The position numbers and the translations under genes are program-made. A stretch of 46,129 bases of DNA from JBDTOX01 sp039933015. GTDB lineage: Bacteria; Pseudomonadota; Gammaproteobacteria; Burkholderiales; Methylophilaceae. A model generated the notes under the pieces. The model was not told where the DNA came from and did no database searches. It worked only from the letters and a program-made list of their open reading frames with translations. The stretch covers positions 1 to 46,129 of the forward strand of contig JBDTOX010000032.1 in the NCBI GenBank assembly GCA_039933015.1, in the 5' to 3' direction. Of this stretch, positions 27,483-34,557 are shown piece after piece (position 1 is the stretch's first letter; every line of letters begins with the position of its first letter).

Positions 27483-27959
27483 TTAAGCCGCGAGCTTATC
27501 AAGCAGGCCAATGTCAGTGCTGGACATCAACTGGTCGATGTCAACCAGGATCAGCATGCGCTGGTCCAGCGTGCCGAGACCAATGATGTAGTTGGTTGTC
27601 AGTGCTGTGCCCATTTCTGGCGGTGGCTTGATCTGCTCCGCGCTGAGTGTGATCACATCCGACACGCTGTCCACCACCATGCCGACCACCCGGCCCATGA
27701 TATTCAGGATGATGACCACCGTGGACTGGTCATAGCTAGGCGTGTCGAGATTAAATTTGATGCGCATGTCGACAATAGGGACGATAGTGCCGCACAGATT
27801 GATCACGCCCTTGATGAAGTCGGGCGTATTGGCGATCTTGGTGACGGCGTCGTAGCCGCGGATTTCCTGTACTTTCAATATATTCAGGCCGTACTCTTCC
27901 TCGCCCAGCGTGAAAGCTAGCTGCGAGGGTGTACCTTGGATTTCCTGATGATTTTGCAT
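27483..27959 (-). CDS. cheW: Chemotaxis adaptor CheW (copy 1), with NLRG Arg replaced by Cys
   Basis: A 158-residue adaptor that joins receptors to CheA. The sequence is a complete CheW domain (LAFTLGEEEYGLNILKVQEI, SVSDVITLSAEQI, GLGTLDQRMLILVDIDQL). At the position of the universally conserved Arg of NLRG (Arg62 in E. coli, a residue needed for binding) it has Cys56 (INLCGTIVPIVDMR). The codon is TGC, one transition from CGC. Copy 2 at 34032 keeps Arg. AAGGGGAGGT precedes the ATG. It forms a pair with the downstream MCP, and its upstream 280 bp hold repeat copy B. Confidence 0.95.
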   Translation of the reverse strand: MQNHQEIQGTPSQLAFTLGEEEYGLNILKVQEIRGYDAVTKIANTPDFIKGVINLCGTIVPIVDMRIKFNLDTPSYDQSTVVIILNIMGRVVGMVVDSVSDVITLSAEQIKPPPEMGTALTTNYIIGLGTLDQRMLILVDIDQLMSSTDIGLLDKLAA

Positions 27960-28080
27960 TACCTCCCCTTGTTCTTAGTAGTTGCCGTTTCATTCTTTTT
28001 CATGAAAAATGCTATGAGAAGCCATGGGGCAACACTGCCAGTAAACCTGTAACCAGCACATGGCTTGATGGCACTTCAAT

Positions 28081-28160
28081 ACAAAAACAGTTGCCAGCAG
28101 CTAATAGCGCCCACTCCAACAAGCACTTTCGTCAATCCCATCTTTATGAAAAATAATTGC
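28081..28160. repeat. Direct repeat, copy B (about 80 bp), upstream of cheW copy 1
   Basis: Homologous to 24617-24695 (see copy A) and in the same orientation, about 122 nt upstream of the cheW start. Differences between the copies fall on all three positions of the one shared minus-strand open frame, so they do not look like protein-coding change. The rest of the 27960-28239 gap holds only the cheW ribosome site and no other gene. Confidence 0.85.
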
Positions 28161-28239
28161 CCTACCTCTTGGCCCGGCTGCGGCACACTCATTAAAAAGC
28201 GATCTGCAGAAAATTTACGTGCTCGCCGATCCTGAACTG

Positions 28240-28902
28240 TCAGAAACCCAAGCTGTCCAGCAGGTCATCCACCTGGGCCTGATCTGCCACCACATCGCTG
28301 CTGCCTTCAGCGTTAATCTGCGGACCATTTATCAAGCTGTTGGCTGTGTCGCGCTTGACATTCGATGGCGTAAAATCAATCAGAAGCTGCACTAACTGCT
28401 GTTCCAACCCATGCGCAATTTCGGTCACCTTTTTGATGACCTGGCCGGTCAAGTCCTGAAAATCCTGTGCCATCATGATGTTGAGCAACTGCTGCTTGGT
28501 CTCGGCTGTATGCTCCTGCGTGGCCGCCAGGTAGGCCAGCGTCTGCTCCGCGGCCTGTGTGTAATCTCTTTTCATGGAAGTGGCGGCCATCACGGTTTTC
28601 CATTTATTCTCGAGTTCAATTGCGCCCATAGAAATACCGTCTTGCAATGGCGACGCAATATCAGTGGCGTTCAGTACGCGCTGCGCCGCCTGCTCCGTCA
28701 TACGGGCTACGTAATCCAGACGATCGCGCGCATCTGGAATATCCTGAGCTGCACGCTCAATCAATTTATCAAAACCCAGGCCACGCAGACTGTCATGCAG
28801 CGTACGTGTCATCTGGCCAACGCGCAGCAGGACCTCTTCTTGCTGATTATGCGACATATGTACCTCCGCGTTCTGGGCGGATTGTTCAAGCTCCATATCC
28901 AT
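28240..28902 (-). CDS. cheZ: Protein phosphatase CheZ
   Basis: Dephosphorylates CheY-P to end the motor signal. It is a 220-residue, almost all-helical protein. The catalytic motif QDFQDLTGQVI gives Asp150 and Gln154, equal to Asp143 and Gln147 of E. coli CheZ. The C-terminal peptide VDDLLDSLGF is the CheY-docking helix. ATG 28902 is chosen because GGGAG precedes it and it starts one base after the cheY stop; a longer reading inside cheY is less likely. The cheY-cheZ pair probably comes from the FliA-type promoter at 29355-29381. Confidence 0.95.
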   Translation of the reverse strand: MDMELEQSAQNAEVHMSHNQQEEVLLRVGQMTRTLHDSLRGLGFDKLIERAAQDIPDARDRLDYVARMTEQAAQRVLNATDIASPLQDGISMGAIELENKWKTVMAATSMKRDYTQAAEQTLAYLAATQEHTAETKQQLLNIMMAQDFQDLTGQVIKKVTEIAHGLEQQLVQLLIDFTPSNVKRDTANSLINGPQINAEGSSDVVADQAQVDDLLDSLGF

Positions 28903-28903
28903 C

Positions 28904-29302
28904 TCAGGCTCCCGCTTTTTCAAGCTTTTCGAAGATTTTCGATAGCTTCTCGTCCAGGGTAGCAGCAGTAAACGGTTTCACCACGTAGCCGCTAGCACCA
29001 GCCTGGGCTGCTGCAATGATGTTTTCCTTTTTGGCTTCTGCAGTCACCATCAACACCGGCAGTGAAGACAAGGCAGGGTCGGCACGTATCTGCTGCAACA
29101 TGGTCAAGCCATCCATATTCGGCATATTCCAGTCAGAGACGACAAAATCAAAATTGCCTCCTCTTAACTTGGCGAGGCCCATTGCCCCATCCTCGGCTTC
29201 ATCGACATTCGTATAGCCTAGCTCCTTAAGCAGATTGCGCACGATGCGTCGCATGGTTGAGAAATCGTCTACCACAAGAAATTTTGTATTTGGGTTTGCC
29301 AT
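28904..29302 (-). CDS. cheY: Chemotaxis response regulator CheY (motor-binding)
   Basis: A single-domain receiver of 132 residues. It has the acidic pocket Asp12-Asp13, the phospho-acceptor Asp57 (VVSDWNMPNMDG), the switch Thr in VTAEA, and Lys in VVKPF. It starts MANPNTKFLVVDD, much like enteric CheY, and lies directly before cheZ, so this is the copy most likely to bind FliM. CGGAG precedes ATG 29302 by 5 nt; longer upstream readings are unlikely. Confidence 0.96.
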   Translation of the reverse strand: MANPNTKFLVVDDFSTMRRIVRNLLKELGYTNVDEAEDGAMGLAKLRGGNFDFVVSDWNMPNMDGLTMLQQIRADPALSSLPVLMVTAEAKKENIIAAAQAGASGYVVKPFTAATLDEKLSKIFEKLEKAGA

Positions 29303-29354
29303 AGTTGCTCCGTTATTTCTTTCATAAGCCAGATGCTTTAAACCGTTACTTATA

Positions 29355-29381
29355 TTATCGGTCGTAGCGGCCAAATCTTAA
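29355..29381 (-). promoter_or_regulatory. FliA (sigma-28) type promoter of cheY-cheZ
   Basis: On the minus strand, TTAAGATT (4-base -35 core TTAA at 29378-29381), 15 bp, then ACCGATAA (29355-29362). The consensus is TAAA-N15-GCCGATAA. The -10 differs at one base. It ends 53 nt before the cheY start codon. Confidence 0.7.
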
Positions 29382-29445
29382 GCCCGGAATTCGCATATAA
29401 ATATCGTGTTGATGTTCAAATTGCTTGATATATGGCCGGCACCAG

Positions 29446-30537
29446 TTAAACGCGCAGGGACCGGCTTGCATGCGTAGCAAGATAACTAAGCACCCTGGCC
29501 GGCAGTTCGTTGAGCGGCGCAATGTCATGCACGCCGCCCACTGCGATGGCCTCGCGCGGCATGCCGAACACCACGCAACTGGCTTCATTCTGCGCAAAGT
29601 TGTACGCACCGGCTTCTTTCATTTTCAGCATGCCTGCAGCACCGTCTTTCCCCATGCCGGTCATGATCACGCCCAGCGCATTTTTGCCCGCACTGGCCGC
29701 GGCGGATTCAAACAACACATCCACAGACGGCCGGTGGCGGTTTACCGGCGGCCCTTGGTCAAGCCGCGTGATGTAGTTGGCACCGCTGCGAGCCAGCAAC
29801 AGATGCGAGTGGCCCGGGGCAATATAAGCGTGGCCCGGCAGAATGCGTTCGTTGCCCGCAGCTTCGGTTACAGAAATTTTGCACAAGGTATCAAGCCGGT
29901 TGGCAAAAGACTTGGTAAAGCCTTCAGGCATGTGCTGGGTAATCAGTATGCCCGGGCAATCCGATGGCATTTGCAACAGGAAGGATTTTATCGCTTCCGT
30001 ACCCCCGGTAGAGGCGCCAATAATAATAAGCTTTTCACTACTGGTTAATGGATTACGAATCGCAGGAAGCTGGCTTTCCACATGCTGGCTACTGCCTGCC
30101 GCAGGCAGTGCACGAGGGTGGATGCGGGCATGCGAGGCGGCACGAATCTTGTCCGTAATCAATTCCGTATACTCAAGCATACCGCTTGCGATTGATATTT
30201 TGGGTTTGGTCACAAAATCCACAGCCCCCAGCTCCAGGGCGCGCATCGTAATATCGGAGCCACGCTCGGTCAGGGTAGAAACCATCACCACCGGCATGGG
30301 TCGCAAGCGCATCAGGCGCTCGAGAAAGTCCAGCCCATCCATTTTTGGCATTTCGACATCAAGGGTCAGCACATCCGGATTCGTCTGCTTAATCAGTTCA
30401 CGCGCCACCAATGGGTCAGGGGCCACGCCTACGACCTCCATATCCGGCTGGCTTTTAATAATCTCGGTCATCAAGCTACGGATAAGCGCGGAGTCATCAA
30501 TGATGAGTACTTTGATTTTCTTCTGCATTTGGCTCAT
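29446..30537 (-). CDS. cheB: Protein-glutamate methylesterase/deamidase CheB
   Basis: Removes methyl groups from receptors for adaptation. An N-terminal receiver domain has Asp14-Asp15 and phospho-site Asp60 (LTLDVEMPKMDG). A linker (about 125-165) leads to the esterase domain with the catalytic triad Ser176 (GASTGGTEA), His202 (TQHMPEG) and Asp298 (MGKDGAAG). ATG 30537 is chosen, giving 363 residues with GGGAG 11 nt upstream; a GTG 24 nt further upstream lacks a ribosome site. It follows cheD closely in the cheR-cheD-cheB run. Confidence 0.96.
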   Translation of the reverse strand: MSQMQKKIKVLIIDDSALIRSLMTEIIKSQPDMEVVGVAPDPLVARELIKQTNPDVLTLDVEMPKMDGLDFLERLMRLRPMPVVMVSTLTERGSDITMRALELGAVDFVTKPKISIASGMLEYTELITDKIRAASHARIHPRALPAAGSSQHVESQLPAIRNPLTSSEKLIIIGASTGGTEAIKSFLLQMPSDCPGILITQHMPEGFTKSFANRLDTLCKISVTEAAGNERILPGHAYIAPGHSHLLLARSGANYITRLDQGPPVNRHRPSVDVLFESAAASAGKNALGVIMTGMGKDGAAGMLKMKEAGAYNFAQNEASCVVFGMPREAIAVGGVHDIAPLNELPARVLSYLATHASRSLRV

Positions 30538-30567
30538 TTTTATATCAGCTCCCTGGTGCACTCCACA

Positions 30568-31179
30568 CTAAAACAATTCAACATCACCAGCCACGGTGTT
30601 GGTCTTGAGGCGAATGGCATAATCTTTTTCACGCTGAATTACGGTTTCGTTATTTTGTTGTTTCAGCTTTTTCACGAGGACCTTACCCTTGCGCGGGAAA
30701 AAATAAACTTTCCTTGGATATATATCATTGAGATCTTCAGCGACGACCCTGACTTTCTCGGCACGCAGATATTTGCGCACAAACTCGGCATTTCTCTCGC
30801 CGACATTGATCGTGGTAAATCCTGACAGCACGTTGCCACCGCCGAATACCTTGGCTTCCAGGTTTTCCCTTTTCGCACCGTTCTTCAATAGCTGGTTAAT
30901 CAGCACTTCCATGGCATAGCTGCCATAACGCATGGATTCCGAAACGAGACTGTCGCGGTCTGCGCTTCCACCATCAGGCAACATAAAATGATTCATGCCG
31001 CCAATACCAGACACATGGTCCCGAATACAAGCGGACACGCATGATCCCAGCACCGTCACGATCACCATATCCTGACTGGTGAAGTAATATTCGCCCGGTA
31101 ATATCTTGGCCGCATCGCAGTTAAACGTACGATCAAAGTACAAATTGCTGGCTAATTGCTCTTCAATCGGATTGCTCAT
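30568..31179 (-). CDS. cheD: Chemoreceptor glutamine deamidase CheD
   Basis: Deamidates glutamines on receptors and can act with CheC-type partners in other bacteria. The 203-residue protein has the catalytic Cys47 (GSCVSACIRD) and His64 (GGMNHFMLP), plus the CheD core AKVFGGGNVL and GERNAEFVRKYL. The C-terminus ends AGDVELF, a tail also found (GDIELF) on the CheZ-like protein at 37472. The start overlaps the cheR stop by four bases (ATGA), so the two are coupled. Confidence 0.95.
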   Translation of the reverse strand: MSNPIEEQLASNLYFDRTFNCDAAKILPGEYYFTSQDMVIVTVLGSCVSACIRDHVSGIGGMNHFMLPDGGSADRDSLVSESMRYGSYAMEVLINQLLKNGAKRENLEAKVFGGGNVLSGFTTINVGERNAEFVRKYLRAEKVRVVAEDLNDIYPRKVYFFPRKGKVLVKKLKQQNNETVIQREKDYAIRLKTNTVAGDVELF

Positions 31180-32084
31180 AGCAGACTCTTTGCGAGGATG
31201 TTGGGTTTATGCTGATGCAGGGACTTGTTTTGCTGGCCACGTTGATGATTGGGCTCATACACGGTTTTACCCTTGAGCCGGAACGCATCAGAAACGTGCA
31301 TGAAATTCTCCGAATGGCCCGCAAACATCAAGCCATTGGGTTTCAAGAGCGGAAAAAAGCGCTCTAGAATGCGCACTTGGGTCGGTTTGTCGAAATAGAT
31401 CATCACATTGCGGCAGAAAATGACATCCAGCGGTCCGCTCACTGGCCAGCCATCCGCCAGCAGATTCAGCGGTTTGAAGGTAATCAGCTGGCGCAGCTCG
31501 TCGCGCACCCGTACCTTGCCCTGTTGCTGACCCTTACCTTTGAGAAAGAATTTTTTCAGCCGCTCCGTAGAAAGCTTTTCTACCCTGTCCATGCCATAAA
31601 TACCGCTGGCAGCGGCAGCAAGCACATTAGTATCGATATCGGTCGCGATTATTTCAACCGGCGGCTTGAGCGTACCAAATGCTTCACATACCGTCATCGC
31701 AATGGAATAAGGCTCTTCACCAGTGGAGCTCGCAGAGCACCAGATAGTGATGGGTGAAGCGACTTGGCGAACGTAGTCTTGCAGTATCTGGAAGTGATGC
31801 GACTCGCGGAAAAATGCGGTCAGGTTCGTCGTCAATGCGTTGGTAAAAGCCTGCCATTCATCACTGTCGTTGGCAGATTCCAAATGATCCAGATACTGGG
31901 TAAAACTGCTCATCCCCTTTGCACGCAGCCTTCTAGCCAGACGGCTGTACACCATTTCATGTTTCGACTCCGCGAGAGCGATGCCTGCACGCTGATATAT
32001 GAGCGAACGCACCCTGGAAAAGTTGTGGGGATTAAGCTCGAATTCCTTATTGACTTCCGACTGTATGGCTGTGGGGGTATTCAA
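31176..32084 (-). CDS. cheR: Chemotaxis protein methyltransferase CheR
   Basis: Methylates glutamates on receptors using S-adenosylmethionine. The 302-residue protein has the N-terminal helical domain, the SAM-binding region IWCSASSTGEEPYSIAM, and later motifs IIATDIDTNVLAAA and VIFCRNVMIYFDKPTQ. The start is TTG 32084, with AAAGAGGG about 5 nt upstream. A Lys/Gln/His-rich tail follows the catalytic domain. Both receptors nearby end in DWEEF, a CheR-docking type of peptide. Confidence 0.96.
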   Translation of the reverse strand: MNTPTAIQSEVNKEFELNPHNFSRVRSLIYQRAGIALAESKHEMVYSRLARRLRAKGMSSFTQYLDHLESANDSDEWQAFTNALTTNLTAFFRESHHFQILQDYVRQVASPITIWCSASSTGEEPYSIAMTVCEAFGTLKPPVEIIATDIDTNVLAAAASGIYGMDRVEKLSTERLKKFFLKGKGQQQGKVRVRDELRQLITFKPLNLLADGWPVSGPLDVIFCRNVMIYFDKPTQVRILERFFPLLKPNGLMFAGHSENFMHVSDAFRLKGKTVYEPNHQRGQQNKSLHQHKPNILAKSLL

Positions 32085-32186
32085 GAATCCCTCTTTCGTT
32101 TATCTGGTAACGCTTGAGTTTGCATTGATGCGTCTGCAGAAGCGCTGATCCTGTGTCAGGGTTTATTTCTGGCCAGCAGCGCGGCC

Positions 32187-33488
32187 CTAAAACTCCTCCC
32201 AGTCATCTCCTGATATATCTGTATTTACAGCTTTCTTATTTGTGCCTGCAGGGGATGGCGCCTTAAGCGGCGGCGTGGGTTTATCCACAGGAGCAACAAC
32301 GACGGTCAGTGCCGGCGCGGGGCTGGACTTGAGTGCCGCGGCACGCTGCGGCACTATCACGGGCTTGGGCTTGGACTTGAGTCCTGCGTTCAGCGGGCGA
32401 ACAACGCTGGTCGTTGGGTTAGCAGGTTGGAATGTTTCTGCCTTATTACCCTTATCTGCCATATCCACTTGAAGCCCCCGTGCCGCAGCGACAGCACGCT
32501 CGACCAGTACCGCATTACCGCGCGTTACTTCGCCCATTTCGGCAACGGACTGATTAACCCTATCTATGCCTGAGCTTTGTTCGGACGCCGCCGCAGAAAT
32601 TTCAGACATGATATGAGTGATGCCGCTCACGGACTGGACGATTTCCGTCATCGTGCGCCCGGCCTGGTTGACCAGCGACACGCCAGCTTCGACCCGGCCC
32701 ACCGAATCGGCAATCAAATCCTTTATCTCTTTTGCAGCTGAAGCAGAGCGATGCGCCAAGCCACGTACTTCTGACGCAACCACGGCAAACCCCTTGCCCT
32801 GCTCGCCTGCGCGCGCAGCTTCAACAGCTGCATTGAGCGCCAATATATTGGTCTGGAAAGCAATGCCGTCAATAACGCCGATGATGTCGGAAATTTTCCT
32901 GGCGGAATCATTGATAGCCTGCATCTTGTCCATGACTTCATTAATGACCGCGCCACCCTTGGAAGCCACGCCTGAAGCAGAAATCACGAGCTTATTGGCC
33001 TGGTGCGCACTATCGGCGTTCTGCCTGACACCAGACGCCAGGCGCTCCATGGAACTGGCCGTTTCCTCCAGTGCCCGCGCTTGCGAGCCACTGCGTTCGG
33101 ACAGGTCGAGATTGCCCTGCATCATCCCCGAGACGCCAAAATTAATGCGGGCTATCTCATTCAGCAATCTGGATTTTTCGCTGGCGTAAGTGGCGCTGGC
33201 CTGATTCAACAGGCGCAGAAGCTTGCCTATTTCATCATGACCCTCATGCCTGAATTGCGCTGTATGGTCGCCGCCGACGATGGCTTGTAGCGTAGTCTCC
33301 ACCTTATGCAGCGGATGCAAAATTGACTTGGTCAGGGCGATGCCGAGCAGCACCGCCAAAACCACCCCGGCCAAGGCTGCACCGACAACCAGACTGCTGT
33401 CCCCGCCATACAGGCTTGCCGACATAATGGCCAGCATGCTGGCTGCCATAGCTGCTGTAGTCAGGGTAATACGTGACTTTATATCCAT
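32187..33488 (-). CDS. Methyl-accepting chemotaxis protein lacking a periplasmic sensor domain
   Basis: A 433-residue receptor with two closely spaced N-terminal membrane segments (about 9-27 and 33-55) joined by only a few residues (GGDSS). Signals must therefore be sensed in the membrane or cytoplasm, or passed on from partners. A short HAMP-like region (about 56-110) leads to the signalling domain with the hairpin tip GIAFQTNILALNAAVEAARAG. A Pro/Ala/Lys-rich tail ends in DDWEEF, a probable CheR tether. GGGAGA lies about 9 nt before ATG 33488. It sits between the MCP remnant and cheR. Confidence 0.94.
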   Translation of the reverse strand: MDIKSRITLTTAAMAASMLAIMSASLYGGDSSLVVGAALAGVVLAVLLGIALTKSILHPLHKVETTLQAIVGGDHTAQFRHEGHDEIGKLLRLLNQASATYASEKSRLLNEIARINFGVSGMMQGNLDLSERSGSQARALEETASSMERLASGVRQNADSAHQANKLVISASGVASKGGAVINEVMDKMQAINDSARKISDIIGVIDGIAFQTNILALNAAVEAARAGEQGKGFAVVASEVRGLAHRSASAAKEIKDLIADSVGRVEAGVSLVNQAGRTMTEIVQSVSGITHIMSEISAAASEQSSGIDRVNQSVAEMGEVTRGNAVLVERAVAAARGLQVDMADKGNKAETFQPANPTTSVVRPLNAGLKSKPKPVIVPQRAAALKSSPAPALTVVVAPVDKPTPPLKAPSPAGTNKKAVNTDISGDDWEEF

Positions 33489-33576
33489 AATTACTTATCT
33501 CCCACATCCATATGAATCAGGCCTGCGTAGCTGAACGCTTCACATATCCCGCTCGCAGCTATCGTTACACTAACTA

Positions 33577-33975
33577 TTACGCCATCTGCGGGTTGTTTAA
33601 GTCACCCAGCTTGAAAGCGCTGACCACTGTATAAAACTTCTTACCCTGGTCATGCAGACTTTCTGCAGCTGCCGACGCTTGCTCAACCAGCGCGGCGTTC
33701 TGCTGTGTCATTTAGCCCATGATGTCGGCAACCATTTTCACCGATGTGACGATTTCCTGCATGGCGTTACCAGCCTGCTCCACCAGCTTGTTGCCGAGCT
33801 CCACCTTGCCTACGGAGTCACCTCTCAGGGCTTTGATTTCCTTAGCCGCACCCGCAGAACGTTGCGCCAGATTACGCACTTCAGATGCCACCACTGCAAA
33901 TCCGCGCCCCTGCTCGCCTATATCTGCTCTTGCCGCTTCAACCGCCGCCTTCAAGGCCAGAATGCGGCGCTGCAT
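33577..33975 (-). pseudogene. Broken methyl-accepting chemotaxis protein, C-terminal fragment
   Basis: A remnant between cheW copy 2 and the intact receptor. It begins inside the signalling hairpin (RILALKAAVEAARADIGEQG, where a 6-base insertion adds Asp-Ile to ARAGEQG) and runs to DIMG. It then meets a TAA (33712-33714) exactly where about 25 residues found in intact receptors are missing. Beyond the stop the frame resumes as MTQQNAALVEQASAAAESL and ends ...NNPQMA at 33577. The whole sensor, membrane and HAMP parts are gone. The surviving tail lacks a WEEF peptide. It is a clear pseudogene of the operon's former first receptor. Confidence 0.92.
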
Positions 33976-34031
33976 TAAATTTCACCCGTCTATTTATCTA
34001 TTTATTAAGTTATGAACTTTTTACTGACTCT

Positions 34032-34544
34032 TTAATCAGCCAGCTGTTCTATCAAGCCCATTTCGGAACTTGTCATAAGTCGCTCTATATCAATCAGGAT
34101 CAGCATGCGCTCATCCAGTGCGCCTAAACCGATGAGATAATCAGTGGTTGGCAGACCACCCATTTCCGGAGCCGGTTTGATTTGATCTGCGGCAAGGGTG
34201 ATGACATCAGACACGCTATCCACCACCATGCCCATGATCCTGTGATTGATGTTGAGAATGATGACGACCGTAAATTGATCGTAAGTCGGGGTGCCCAGAT
34301 TAAAGCGAATGCGCATATCCACAATCGGCACGATAAGGCCGCGCAGATTAATCACCCCTTTGATAAACTCGGGGGCATTGGCAATACGCGTAACACTTTC
34401 ATAACCGCGTATTTCCTGGACTTTAAGAATATTGATCCCGTACTCTTCATTACCCAGCGTAAAGGCCAGGAACTCACTGGTAACGAGGTCTGTAGTAGAC
34501 CTTGAATGACCTGCCTCGGAATGACTAGTTGCTAATGCTTGCAT
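34032..34544 (-). CDS. cheW: Chemotaxis adaptor CheW (copy 2)
   Basis: A 170-residue adaptor with a complete CheW domain: FLAFTLGNEEYGINILKVQE, INLRGLIVPIVDMR with the conserved Arg68, and GLGALDERMLILIDIERL. The first 25 residues (MQALATSHSEAGHSRST...) are a polar extension not present in copy 1. It lies 13 nt after cheA and, with the intact Arg, is probably the main partner of CheA and the receptors. Confidence 0.96.
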   Translation of the reverse strand: MQALATSHSEAGHSRSTTDLVTSEFLAFTLGNEEYGINILKVQEIRGYESVTRIANAPEFIKGVINLRGLIVPIVDMRIRFNLGTPTYDQFTVVIILNINHRIMGMVVDSVSDVITLAADQIKPAPEMGGLPTTDYLIGLGALDERMLILIDIERLMTSSEMGLIEQLAD

Positions 34545-34557
34545 ATCAGAACCCCCT

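Noticed and set aside
28081..28160. Short minus-strand frame shared by both direct-repeat copies as a possible conserved peptide
   Set aside because: Differences between copies fall equally on first and second codon positions, so protein-level conservation is not supported.
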